From contig NZ_CP094326.1 of the NCBI RefSeq assembly GCF_022760175.1, forward strand, positions 682,001 through 746,000: 64,000 bases of DNA. The letters are read 5' to 3'. This DNA is from Zhouia spongiae (GTDB lineage: Bacteria > Bacteroidota > Bacteroidia > Flavobacteriales > Flavobacteriaceae). Shown here in pieces: positions 51,426-60,334 of this stretch. The notes under the pieces are model-generated. The model searched no databases, had not been told where the DNA came from, and saw only the letters and a list, made by a program, of their open reading frames with translations. Every line of letters starts with the position of its first letter. The first letter of the stretch is position 1. The translations under genes were made by a program, and so were the position numbers.

Positions 51426-53966
51426 ATGAAACACACCTATCACATACACGGAATGACCTGCAATGGTTGCAGAACCCACGTCGAGAAAACTCTCTCTAAA
51501 GTAGATGGTGTAATTGAAGCATCGGTCAATTTAGAAAAATCTGAAGCGGTCATTGAAATGGAATCGCATATTCCTATCGGAACATTTCAGGAAGCACTAA
51601 AGCAAGATGGCGGTTCGTATAGCATTCACAACCCAGGCAAACATCATCACAAGGATGATTCCGCTAAAGTTAATGCTGAGCATAGTCGAAGTACGAAAGC
51701 GAAAAAAGAAAAACCTAAAGGCAAGGGAACCGGAACGTTCTACTGCCCGATGCACTGTGAAGGCGATAAAACCTATGACAAACCGGGCGATTGCCCTGTC
51801 TGCGGAATGGATTTGGTCGAGGAACAGAATTTGACCGCTACCACTTCTGAACAGTGGACGTGCCCAATGCATCCCGAAATCGTAAAGGACGAGCCGGGAA
51901 GCTGTCCTATTTGCGGAATGGACTTGGTACCGATGGAACCCGACCTATCCGCAGAAGAAAAAACCTATAAAAAACTGCTCAAAAAGTTTTGGGTAGCCAC
52001 GGCCTTTACGTTGCCGATTTTCATCATTGCGATGTCCGAAATGGTTGCCAACAATCCGCTGTACGACATTCTGGAACTGAAATACTGGAACTGGATTCAG
52101 TTTGCGCTTTCCATTCCCGTTGTGTTCTACGCCACTTGGATGTTCTTTGAACGCGCTTACCGCAGTATAAAAACGTGGAACCTCAATATGTTCACCCTTA
52201 TTGGCATTGGTGCAGGTGTGGCTTGGTTGTTCAGCGTATTCGGGATGCTCGTACCAGACTTTTTCCCCGAACAGTTCAAGACCGAAGCGGGAACCGTTCA
52301 CGTGTATTTTGAAGCGGCCACGGTCATTCTTACGTTGGTATTGCTTGGCCAATTGTTAGAAGCTCGTGCGCATAGTAAAACCAATTCCGCAGTCAAGGAA
52401 CTTTTAAAACTGGCACCCAACAAGGCAGTCAAAGTCGTGGATGGCGAGGAACAGGAAGTTGCTATTGACCAAATTGAATTAGACGATATTCTTCGGGTAA
52501 AACCGGGTGATAAAATTCCGGTTGACGGCGTCATCACCGAAGGTGAAACATCCATCGATGAATCAATGATAACGGGCGAACCCATTCCCGTAAACAAGTC
52601 TGTAGATGATAAGGTCAGCAGCGGAACGATTAATGGCAACCAATCTTTCCTAATGAAAGCGGAAAAGGTAGGTTCCGACACGTTGCTTTCACAAATTATC
52701 CAGATGGTCAATGATGCCAGTCGCAGCCGTGCGCCCATCCAAAAATTGGCCGATACGGTTTCAGGCTACTTCGTGCCCATCGTGGTCATTATCGCAGTAT
52801 TCACTTTTGGGGTCTGGGCAATTTGGGGACCAGAACCGGCCTATGTCTATGCCCTGGTCAATGCCATTGCTGTTTTGATTATCGCCTGTCCCTGCGCCTT
52901 GGGATTGGCAACGCCTATGTCCGTAATGGTCGGTGTCGGTAAGGGTGCACAGAACGGCGTGCTGATAAAAAATGCCGAAGCCCTCGAAAAGATGGATAAG
53001 GTAGATACCCTCATCGTGGATAAAACGGGAACGATTACTGAAGGAAAACCCACGGTGGAAAAAGTGGGGTCTTTTGATAACGGTTTCAGCGAAAGTGAAG
53101 TATTGCAATACATTGTTTCCCTGAATAATCAGAGTGAACATCCTCTTGCCGAAGCTACCGTCAAATACGGAAAAGAACAAAACACCGAATTCCTTAAAGC
53201 CGATGGGTTCAATGCCGTTACCGGAAAAGGTGTTGAAGGCAAGGTCAACGGCAAGGACGTGGCTTTAGGAAATGCCAAAATGATGGAACACGCCAATGCC
53301 GAGTTGTTGGAAACTATGGAAGAAAAAGCCCAATCTTTCCAAAAGCAGGGCAAAACCGTTTCCTATCTCACAATTGATGGAAGCGTTGTCGGTTATGTGG
53401 TAATTGGTGATAAAATCAAGGAAACGAGTGCCAAGGCTATCAAGGAATTACAGGACAAGGGAATCGATGTGATTATGCTAACGGGCGACAACCACGATAC
53501 AGCTCAGGCAGTGGCCAACGAACTCAATCTTGCGGACTTTCAGGCGGGAATGCTTCCCGAAAACAAATTGCAGGAAGTTGAAAAACTACAAGAAAACGGA
53601 AAGGTAGTTGCAATGGCGGGTGACGGTATCAATGATGCCCCAGCTCTCGCAAAAAGTGATGTGGGTATCGCAATGGGAACGGGTACAGATGTGGCCATAG
53701 AAAGTGCTGCCATTACTTTGGTCAAAGGCGACCTGCACGGTATTGTCAAGGCAAGAAATTTAAGCGATGTGGTGATGCGAAACATCAAGCAAAACCTGTT
53801 TTTTGCGATGATTTACAACACCTTGGGAATACCCATTGCTGCGGGATTGCTGTATCCATTTTTCGGGATTTTATTGTCCCCAATGATTGCGGCCCTGGCA
53901 ATGAGCTTCAGTTCGGTTTCGGTAATCGCCAATTCGCTAAGGCTCAAAGGTTCAAACATCGACTAA
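51426..53966 (+). CDS. copA: Copper-translocating P-type ATPase with HMA and two heavy-metal-binding domains
   Basis: Exports Cu(I) (or Ag(I)) from the cytoplasm. 846 residues: HMA domain with GMTCNGC (about 8-14), a His-rich linker, then two tandem YHS-like metal-binding modules (FYCPMHCEGDKTYDKPGDCP at about 105 and WTCPMHPEIVKDEPGSCP at about 142). About eight TM helices follow. The ion-path motif is IACPCALGLATP (Cys about 488), the phosphorylation site DKTGT (about 531) and the hinge GDGIND (about 732). CPC-ALGLATP indicates the monovalent (PIB-1) class. Confidence 0.95.
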   Translation: MKHTYHIHGMTCNGCRTHVEKTLSKVDGVIEASVNLEKSEAVIEMESHIPIGTFQEALKQDGGSYSIHNPGKHHHKDDSAKVNAEHSRSTKAKKEKPKGKGTGTFYCPMHCEGDKTYDKPGDCPVCGMDLVEEQNLTATTSEQWTCPMHPEIVKDEPGSCPICGMDLVPMEPDLSAEEKTYKKLLKKFWVATAFTLPIFIIAMSEMVANNPLYDILELKYWNWIQFALSIPVVFYATWMFFERAYRSIKTWNLNMFTLIGIGAGVAWLFSVFGMLVPDFFPEQFKTEAGTVHVYFEAATVILTLVLLGQLLEARAHSKTNSAVKELLKLAPNKAVKVVDGEEQEVAIDQIELDDILRVKPGDKIPVDGVITEGETSIDESMITGEPIPVNKSVDDKVSSGTINGNQSFLMKAEKVGSDTLLSQIIQMVNDASRSRAPIQKLADTVSGYFVPIVVIIAVFTFGVWAIWGPEPAYVYALVNAIAVLIIACPCALGLATPMSVMVGVGKGAQNGVLIKNAEALEKMDKVDTLIVDKTGTITEGKPTVEKVGSFDNGFSESEVLQYIVSLNNQSEHPLAEATVKYGKEQNTEFLKADGFNAVTGKGVEGKVNGKDVALGNAKMMEHANAELLETMEEKAQSFQKQGKTVSYLTIDGSVVGYVVIGDKIKETSAKAIKELQDKGIDVIMLTGDNHDTAQAVANELNLADFQAGMLPENKLQEVEKLQENGKVVAMAGDGINDAPALAKSDVGIAMGTGTDVAIESAAITLVKGDLHGIVKARNLSDVVMRNIKQNLFFAMIYNTLGIPIAAGLLYPFFGILLSPMIAALAMSFSSVSVIANSLRLKGSNID

Positions 53967-53971
53967 ATGAT

Positions 53972-54685
53972 ATGGTAAAAAGAAAAACAGCGATAAAAAT
54001 TAGAAAGGCGCACCGCTATCTGGGCATCTTCCTGGGCATCCAGTTCTTGATGTGGACGATAAGTGGAATGTATTTCAGTTGGACGGACATTGACGAAATA
54101 CACGGCGACCAATTTCGGCAAGACCCGGTCGAGGCATCTGCTTTTACACATTTGATAAGTCCATCCGATGTGAATCCTGAAGAAGGGATAGTTTCCGTAG
54201 AACTTCGGGAAATTGATGGCAATCCCTATTACTGGATAAATGACAAGCAACTTTTTGATGCCAAGACAGGCAAAGTAAAGAAAGTAATCTCAGAAAGTGA
54301 AGCTCTGAAAATCGCTGAACGGAATATGCTGCCGGAACTTCAAGTAAAAGGAATCGAGCGCATCGAGCAAGTGGGCAGCCATAGCGAGTATCGTGGCAGA
54401 CCGCTTCCGGCCTATGTCATCAGTTATGAAACCTCTGAAAACATCAAGGCCTACGTTTCAGAAAAAGATGGCGCATTCCAAACGCTACGTCATCGGGATT
54501 GGCGATGGTTCGACTTTCTGTGGATGACCCATACGATGGATTATGAAGGTCGCGATGATTTTAACACAATCGTACTACGCACCTTTTCCCTACTGGGATT
54601 GATAACCGTATTGAGCGGGTTTTTGTTGTGGTACATCAGCTCGCCCACAATTAGAAAAATAAAAAAAAGAAACAAAAAACATTAA
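53972..54685 (+). CDS. PepSY-domain membrane protein
   Basis: 237 residues with an N-terminal TM helix (YLGIFLGIQFLMWTISGMYFSW), a periplasmic PepSY-type domain (KVISESEALKIAERNML, PLPAYVISYETSENIKAYVS, RDWRWFDFLWMTHTMDYEGR) and a C-terminal TM helix (TFSLLGLITVLSGFLLWYI). It starts 5 bp after copA. PepSY membrane proteins are frequent beside copper and siderophore genes; some related proteins are reductases. No catalytic motif is visible here. Confidence 0.87.
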   Translation: MVKRKTAIKIRKAHRYLGIFLGIQFLMWTISGMYFSWTDIDEIHGDQFRQDPVEASAFTHLISPSDVNPEEGIVSVELREIDGNPYYWINDKQLFDAKTGKVKKVISESEALKIAERNMLPELQVKGIERIEQVGSHSEYRGRPLPAYVISYETSENIKAYVSEKDGAFQTLRHRDWRWFDFLWMTHTMDYEGRDDFNTIVLRTFSLLGLITVLSGFLLWYISSPTIRKIKKRNKKH

Positions 54686-54696
54686 AATCGAAAACT

Positions 54697-55176
54697 ATGG
54701 AACAATCAAAACACGCAAACAAAGGAAAGTACAGAACATTTTTTATGATGCTGGCTTGCTCATTTGTGGCAATGTACATCACAATGTATCTCAATACTTA
54801 CGAATGGGACCACGTCTGGTTCAGCTTAACGCGCTTCTATATGGTCTGTCTGGGCATAGCAGCAATGGCAGTCATTATGTGGTTTTTTATGCGCAAGATG
54901 TACACTGACAAAAAAAAGAATATGGCCATCTTATTCGGTAGTTTGGTCTTGTTCTTGGGGGCGTTGTTTCTCGTACGTGACCAAAAATCTACCGTAGGCG
55001 ATGTACTATGGATGAAAGCAATGATACCACACCATTCCATCGCAATCTTGACCAGTGAACGTGCGGATATTAAAGACCCAGAGGTAAAGAAACTGGCAGA
55101 AGAAATCATTAAGGCACAGCGCAGGGAAATCGCCGAAATGAAAAAAATGATTGAACGATTACAGAACGAAAAATAA
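54697..55176 (+). CDS. DUF305 membrane protein
   Basis: 159 residues: three TM helices (about 12-30, 43-66 and 75-93) and a C-terminal DUF305 domain with KAMIPHHSIAILTSERADI and a long amphipathic helix EEIIKAQRREIAEMKKMIER. The paired His in PHHS with Met residues is the probable metal site. DUF305 proteins recur in copper-resistance loci of many phyla, but the biochemical function is not established. It sits between PepSY and cusB. Confidence 0.87.
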   Translation: MEQSKHANKGKYRTFFMMLACSFVAMYITMYLNTYEWDHVWFSLTRFYMVCLGIAAMAVIMWFFMRKMYTDKKKNMAILFGSLVLFLGALFLVRDQKSTVGDVLWMKAMIPHHSIAILTSERADIKDPEVKKLAEEIIKAQRREIAEMKKMIERLQNEK

Positions 55177-55182
55177 CAACCT

Positions 55183-56892
55183 ATGAAAAAGAATATTATA
55201 TACATCACCATCGCGGTACTTGTGGGACTGCTTGGTGGTTGGCTCATTTTTGGGGGCTCATCGGAAGAATCTATGACAGATAACCACGACCATTCCGCAG
55301 AAGCGGAAGGTCAGATGTGGACCTGCTCAATGCACCCTCAGATTATGCAACCCGAACCAGGTGATTGTCCCATTTGCGGAATGGATTTAATTCCTGCGGA
55401 ATCGGGTGCCGACGGACTGGCAATGAACGAAATAAAGATGACCAAAAATGCTATGGCGTTGGCGGACATCCAAACGTCCATCGTGGGAAATGCTTCTGTA
55501 GATGATGAGAATATGATTTCCCTTTCGGGAAAAATCAAGATGAACGAAGAAGAAAATGCGGTGCAGGCCAGTTATTTTGATGGTAGGATTGAACGTCTCA
55601 ACGTCAATTTTGAAGGTCAGGAAGTACGAAAAGGGCAATTGTTGGCAACCATTTATGCACCTAATCTGATAGCTGCTCAGCAAGAATTGATTACTGCGGC
55701 TTCGCTAAAAGAATCGCAACCCTCACTATACAAGGCGGTACGCAACAAACTGAAACTTTGGAAACTTTCGGATACCCAAATCAATAGTATAGAGGAATCC
55801 GGCACTATCAAGGAAAACTTCCCGATTTATGCGACCGTATCCGGAACGGTTTCAGAAAAAATGGCTGCCGAAGGCGACTATGTTAAACAGGGACAGCCCA
55901 TTGTAAAGGTGAGTAACCTAAACTCTGTGTGGGCGGAATTTGATGCCTACGAAAACCAGATTTCAGAGTTTAAAAAAGGGCAGAAAATTTCAGTAACGAC
56001 TAATGCTTACCCCAATAAGGAATTTGATGCAACAATTTCATTCATAGACCCTGTTCTGAACACACAAACGCGAACGGTTACCGTTCGGGCCAATCTTAAA
56101 AATAGCAATGGATTGCTAAAACCGGGAATGTTCGTGACTGGTAAAGTAGAAGGAACAACGGCAAATACGGTATCAAACCTGACCATACCCGCAAGTGCTG
56201 TGATGTGGACGGGCGAAAGGTCTTTGGTGTATATCAAAACCAACCCCAACAAGCCTGTTTTTGAAATGCGGGAAGTAACTCTTGGCAATCGTAATGGCGA
56301 TATGTTTACGGTTACGTCCGGTTTAGAAAATGGTGATGAGATTGTGACCAATGGCACCTTTACCGTAGATGCTGCTGCCCAATTGCAAGGCAAGAAATCT
56401 ATGATGAATCAAAGTACTCAAGAAGAGAAAGAAATGATGGCGATGGAAATGTCACTGTCAACTTCTTTTCAAGGTCAGTTTGTGAAGGCTTTGCCCTCAT
56501 ACCTTGAACTCAAAGATGCGTTGGTGGCCGGTGATGCTGAAAAAGTTTCCACTTTCGCAACGACAACTTCTGAAGAAATGAAGGCGATACCACAAAACGA
56601 TTTGGACAAAATGCTCAAAACCCATCTATCCAAAAGTATTGAAATGTTGGATGCCATAGCAAGTAATTCCGATTTGGAAAACCAACGCAGCCATTTCGTT
56701 ATTCTCAATGAAAATCTGGTTGCCATTGCAATGAACCTCGAAGGTGTGGATGATACCCTATATGTTCAAAAATGTCCAATGGCAAATAACAATAAAGGGG
56801 CGGTTTGGTTAAGCACCAAAGAAGAAATCCGCAATCCGTACTATGGTGATGCGATGTTGACTTGTGGAAGTGTGATTGATTCATTGAAATAG
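55183..56892 (+). CDS. cusB: RND efflux periplasmic adaptor (CusB-type) with HMBD and C-terminal DUF3347
   Basis: Links the CusA pump and the outer-membrane channel. 569 residues: N-terminal membrane anchor (about 4-24), a heavy-metal-binding module WTCSMHPQIMQPEPGDCP (about 46-63) and a HlyD-type barrel-sandwich/beta-barrel adaptor (about 95-400; SYFDGRIERLNVNFEGQEV, YATVSGTVSEKMAAEGDYV). It ends in a DUF3347 domain (about 428-569; YVQKCPMANNNKGAVWLS). It lies 9 kb from cusA in the same direction, with the oxidase and ATPase genes between them. The DUF3347 tail could take over the CusF donor role. Confidence 0.92.
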   Translation: MKKNIIYITIAVLVGLLGGWLIFGGSSEESMTDNHDHSAEAEGQMWTCSMHPQIMQPEPGDCPICGMDLIPAESGADGLAMNEIKMTKNAMALADIQTSIVGNASVDDENMISLSGKIKMNEEENAVQASYFDGRIERLNVNFEGQEVRKGQLLATIYAPNLIAAQQELITAASLKESQPSLYKAVRNKLKLWKLSDTQINSIEESGTIKENFPIYATVSGTVSEKMAAEGDYVKQGQPIVKVSNLNSVWAEFDAYENQISEFKKGQKISVTTNAYPNKEFDATISFIDPVLNTQTRTVTVRANLKNSNGLLKPGMFVTGKVEGTTANTVSNLTIPASAVMWTGERSLVYIKTNPNKPVFEMREVTLGNRNGDMFTVTSGLENGDEIVTNGTFTVDAAAQLQGKKSMMNQSTQEEKEMMAMEMSLSTSFQGQFVKALPSYLELKDALVAGDAEKVSTFATTTSEEMKAIPQNDLDKMLKTHLSKSIEMLDAIASNSDLENQRSHFVILNENLVAIAMNLEGVDDTLYVQKCPMANNNKGAVWLSTKEEIRNPYYGDAMLTCGSVIDSLK

Positions 56893-56896
56893 GACT

Positions 56897-56932
56897 TTGC
56901 AACACCATTGCATCCATAAATTTTTAACTTTG
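56897..56932 (+). promoter_or_regulatory. Promoter with TGCA-N7-TGCAT operator, first copy
   Basis: TTGCA-ACACCAT-TGCAT (56897-56913), then CCA, then the exact -7 box TAACTTTG (56925-56932). The same arrangement occurs at 59906-59942. The box ends 5 nt before the GTG start at 56938. Confidence 0.55.
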
Positions 56933-56937
56933 CATAA

Positions 56938-57255
56938 GTGAAAAACATCGCAGTCATATTATCCATTCTATTTCTTGTTCTTTCTATAAAACCCTGTACA
57001 GATGGAAACAATGTGGAAGATTTACATAAAGATGAGATAAGCGTCAACCACAACCACCAAGAGGATAGTGATGATTCGTGCCCAATCACCTGTATTTGTA
57101 ATTGCTGTGGAATGGCAATTACTTATGTGCCAATCAAAACATTCAATCTGAATCGAAGCGAAGAAATCTCAACAGAAGTATTTTCAAGTTATCAATCCAA
57201 CTACCGATTTGATTTTCTTTCCACTATCTGGCAACCGCCACAATTGATGAGCTAA
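56938..57255 (+). CDS. DUF6660-like small exported protein
   Basis: 105 residues; GTG start at 56938 chosen for the signal peptide MKNIAVILSILFLVLSIKPC. The mature part has an HNHQEDSDDSCPITCICNCC cluster with six Cys counting the following residues, then CGMAITYVPIKTF. It matches my recollection of DUF6660 proteins, found before TonB receptors in metal loci of Bacteroidota. The Cys/His cluster is a likely metal site. Function unknown. It precedes the TonB receptor by 44 bp and probably shares its transcript. Confidence 0.72.
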   Translation: MKNIAVILSILFLVLSIKPCTDGNNVEDLHKDEISVNHNHQEDSDDSCPITCICNCCGMAITYVPIKTFNLNRSEEISTEVFSSYQSNYRFDFLSTIWQPPQLMS

Positions 57256-57299
57256 TACAAGACAAACCGTCAATTTTAGTTAATCAATTATAAATTTCA

Positions 57300-59486
57300 A
57301 TGTACAAATTCATTTTGAGCGCAATGCTCACAATTTTATTGTGCTTTTCAATAAAGGCACAAACATCAGATGTTCAAATAAAAGTTATCACAGAGGATGA
57401 AAAAGAGCCTTTAATGGGTGCAACGGTTTATTTTCCAGAACCCGAAAAAGGTGCAGTAACCGGTTTTGATGGTATTGCCACTTTTGCAGAGATTCCAAAT
57501 GGTAATCAAATCATAAGAATTTCATACCTCGGCTTTAAAACCCTCGAAGCGACTATCGAGGTGGGTTCAAAAGATATTTTCACTTTTACGCTCGAAGCTG
57601 GCGGTAACGAACTCGATGAAGTCGTTTTGCAATCCACACGAAGCACGAGAACGGTCAAGAAAATTCCAACCCGAATTGAATTCATCGGTACCGAGGAGCT
57701 GACTGAAAAAGCCATTATGAATCCTACCAATATTTCGATGGTGCTTCGAGAAAGTACGGGAATTCAGATGCAACAAACATCTTTAAGTAGCGCGAACACA
57801 AACATTAGAATTCAAGGACTTGATGGTCGCTACACCCAACTTTTGAGAGATGGATTTCCTTTGTATGGTGGATTTTCGAGTGGTTTGAGCATTTTACAAA
57901 TTCCGCCGTTAGACCTAAAACAATTTGAAATCATCAAAGGAAGTTCATCAACCCTTTACGGTGGCGGAGCCATTGCAGGCTTGGTCAATATGGTCTCAAA
58001 GACACCAGAGTCAGCACCATCTTTGGACATTATGTTGACCCAAACACAAGCTTTAGGAAGTACAGCAAATGTATTCTATAGCAAGCGAAAAGAAAAGTTT
58101 GGTATTTCACTCTACGGCTCTGGGCACTATCAAAAAGCGTATGACCCAGAAGAAGATGGCTTTAGTAATCTACCAAAAACAACATCAATTTCTTTCAACC
58201 CTAAACTGTTTTATTATCCATCAGAAAAGACTACAGTTTGGTTTGGTTTAAATGGAACTTATGATGACAGAATTGGTGGCGATATCACCAAAATTGAAGA
58301 AGGTGAAAACGGAATTCATCAATATACCGAGAAAAATATATCAAAACGGTTAAGCAGTCAGGCAGTTTATAGAACGCAATTAGATTCCATTAGTTCTTTC
58401 AACGTAAAAAATAGTGTCTCATTTTTCGATAGAAATTTGACGATTCCTGATTTTAGTTTTGACGGTCAGCAAATCAATTCTTTTACGGAAATCAATTATC
58501 AACGTGCGACTTCAAAATTAGATTGGATTTTCGGTGCTAACTTATATACTTCAAACTTTGATGAAAACGACAACGCACCTTTACAACGTGACCAAAATGA
58601 CGTTACCCTCGGTGCATTTGCAAACAGCATTTACGACCTATCTGAGAACTGGATTTTAGAGACTGGCTTACGGGCAGATTACAATACCGACTTCGGCTTT
58701 TTTCCATTACCAAGAGTTTCGCTACTCTATAAAAATAACAGCGGATTTTCAAGCAGAATTGGTGGCGGATTGGGTTACAAGATTCCCGATATTTTTACAG
58801 AAGAAGCCGAGTTTATCAACTTTGAAAACGTTCTTGTCATAGATAAAGAGACGATTAAAGCAGAACAATCCTATGGAATAAACCTCGATTTCAATTACCA
58901 GACACGATTGTTTGAAACCGTTGGTTTTTCTGTAAATCAACTTTTCTATGTTACCGCCATCAATAACGGTTTGCTGCTAAACAGCACAAACAATGGGTTT
59001 TTTGAGTTCAAAAATGCAGCAGAGGAGATTTTAAGTAAAGGTGCAGAAACCAATATCAAATTCACTTACAACGATTTCAGATGGTTTTTAAACTACGCCT
59101 TTATCGATACACGATTGAATTATTTGCCAGGTAACCCTCAAAAGCCACTAACTGCAAGACACAATGCAGGAAGCGTATTGATGTACGAATCGGACAAGTG
59201 GCGAATTGGTTACGAAACTTTTTACACAGGAAAGCAACTGTTATCCAACGGAACAGAAACAACTGATTTTATTACGATGGGATTACTGGCAATGCGCAAT
59301 TTCAACTTTGGTAGTGTGTTCCTAAATTTTGAAAATTTCACAGATAGAAGACAAAGCAGATTTTCGCCATTGGTGTTGCCACCACACGAGAATCCCGAAT
59401 TTCCTGAAATTTATGCCCCAACTGACGGGTTTATTTTCAGCGTAGGCCTTATTATAAAACCATTTGGAAACGAAGACCACGATTAA
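57300..59486 (+). CDS. TonB-dependent receptor of the metal island
   Basis: 728 residues: signal peptide, CarboxypepD_reg domain (VKVITEDEKEPLMGATVYFP and on, about 25-110), plug (about 118-230, QFEIIKGSSSTLYGGGAIAG) and beta-barrel. It follows the Cys-rich DUF6660-like gene and is 2 bp before the Fur-family gene. The neighbourhood suggests a metal or metallophore as substrate. Import of a metal in a resistance island is paradoxical, so uptake of a competing essential metal or chelate is possible. Base composition is visibly more AT-rich than the copper genes to its left. Confidence 0.9.
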   Translation: MYKFILSAMLTILLCFSIKAQTSDVQIKVITEDEKEPLMGATVYFPEPEKGAVTGFDGIATFAEIPNGNQIIRISYLGFKTLEATIEVGSKDIFTFTLEAGGNELDEVVLQSTRSTRTVKKIPTRIEFIGTEELTEKAIMNPTNISMVLRESTGIQMQQTSLSSANTNIRIQGLDGRYTQLLRDGFPLYGGFSSGLSILQIPPLDLKQFEIIKGSSSTLYGGGAIAGLVNMVSKTPESAPSLDIMLTQTQALGSTANVFYSKRKEKFGISLYGSGHYQKAYDPEEDGFSNLPKTTSISFNPKLFYYPSEKTTVWFGLNGTYDDRIGGDITKIEEGENGIHQYTEKNISKRLSSQAVYRTQLDSISSFNVKNSVSFFDRNLTIPDFSFDGQQINSFTEINYQRATSKLDWIFGANLYTSNFDENDNAPLQRDQNDVTLGAFANSIYDLSENWILETGLRADYNTDFGFFPLPRVSLLYKNNSGFSSRIGGGLGYKIPDIFTEEAEFINFENVLVIDKETIKAEQSYGINLDFNYQTRLFETVGFSVNQLFYVTAINNGLLLNSTNNGFFEFKNAAEEILSKGAETNIKFTYNDFRWFLNYAFIDTRLNYLPGNPQKPLTARHNAGSVLMYESDKWRIGYETFYTGKQLLSNGTETTDFITMGLLAMRNFNFGSVFLNFENFTDRRQSRFSPLVLPPHENPEFPEIYAPTDGFIFSVGLIIKPFGNEDHD

Positions 59487-59488
59487 TT

Positions 59489-59905
59489 ATGCAAACGATA
59501 GAACAATTTTTAGAATCTAAGGAAATTCGGGTAACCGCAATGCGATTGTTGGTTTACAAATTCCTTTCAGAAAAAGATTCGGCAGTCACATTGACTGATG
59601 TAGAAAACGCTTTCGCGAAAGCGGACAGAACCACCATCTACCGAACGCTGAAAACCTTTGAGGAAAAAGCAATCGTGCACCAAATAGACGATGGAACAGG
59701 AATTACTAAATACGCCCTCTGCGAAAAAGGCTGCAATTGTGAAATTGAAAACGACTTGCACCTGCATTTTCATTGCAATAATTGCCAAGAAACCATTTGC
59801 TTAACTGACCATAAAATTCCTCAGATTAAAGTTCCGCAAGGTTTTGTTTCAGAAAATATAAATTTGGTGGTTAAAGGTATTTGTGATAAATGTAGCGGAC
59901 TATAA
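59489..59905 (+). CDS. Fur-family metalloregulator
   Basis: A 138-residue repressor. Winged helix at about 10-80 (TLTDVENAFAKADRTTIYRTLKTFEEKAIVHQI), then a dimerisation domain with HLHFHCNNCQETICL and C-terminal GICDKCSGL, the two CxxC pairs of the structural zinc site. It has an extra Cys-rich turn ALCEKGCNCEIEND. Zur, Fur or PerR function cannot be separated by eye. It is the probable reader of the TGCA-N7-TGCAT sites at 56897 and 59906, which flank its operon. It starts 2 bp after the receptor. Confidence 0.9.
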   Translation: MQTIEQFLESKEIRVTAMRLLVYKFLSEKDSAVTLTDVENAFAKADRTTIYRTLKTFEEKAIVHQIDDGTGITKYALCEKGCNCEIENDLHLHFHCNNCQETICLTDHKIPQIKVPQGFVSENINLVVKGICDKCSGL

Positions 59906-59942
59906 ATGCACTTCCGTTGCATCCAGTTTCAGCCTACATTAG
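59906..59942 (+). promoter_or_regulatory. Promoter with TGCA-N7-TGCAT operator, second copy
   Basis: ATGCA-CTTCCGT-TGCAT (59906-59922), CCA, then TACATTAG (59935-59942, one change from TAnnTTTG), 17 nt before the DUF3703 ATG. Arm spacing and distance to the -7 box agree with the first copy to within 1-2 bp. Confidence 0.55.
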
Positions 59943-59959
59943 CACAATAATTTAAGTTT

Positions 59960-60334
59960 ATGAAATTCAATACCACCATTCCAATAGGTCTCAGAGCATT
60001 TTATTTGAATGAACTGAGCCTATATCGTTCTTCTTTGCAAAGTGGAAATCTGCCCCAAGCTTGGCACCATCTTGAACGTTCCCATATCCTTGGCCAATCC
60101 TACCCCTTAGAGCATACCTATACCCATTGGCTAATGTTGAAATTCGGGTTACGTCAGCGAAACATAAAAGAAGTCTTGGGTCAAGTAATTCGGCTCTTGG
60201 TTGGTGGTTGGAAATCATTTATTGACCACGTACCTCTTGGAAATACGGGTGGTAGTAACGTACCGCCTTTGAAAAGAATGGAAATGCCCGAAGACTTAGT
60301 CAAAATTTTAAAGAAATACCAAAAAACTCAATGA
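59960..60334 (+). CDS. DUF3703 protein
   Basis: 124 residues, cytoplasmic. The DUF3703 pattern is clear: AWHHLERSHILGQSYPLEHTY with several His, VLGQVIRLLVGGWKSFIDH, and the C-terminal VPLGNTGGSNVPPLKRMEMP. The family is regularly found beside heavy-metal P-type ATPases and cation-efflux genes, with unknown function. Its TGA overlaps the ATPase ATG by 4 bp. Confidence 0.9.
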   Translation: MKFNTTIPIGLRAFYLNELSLYRSSLQSGNLPQAWHHLERSHILGQSYPLEHTYTHWLMLKFGLRQRNIKEVLGQVIRLLVGGWKSFIDHVPLGNTGGSNVPPLKRMEMPEDLVKILKKYQKTQ

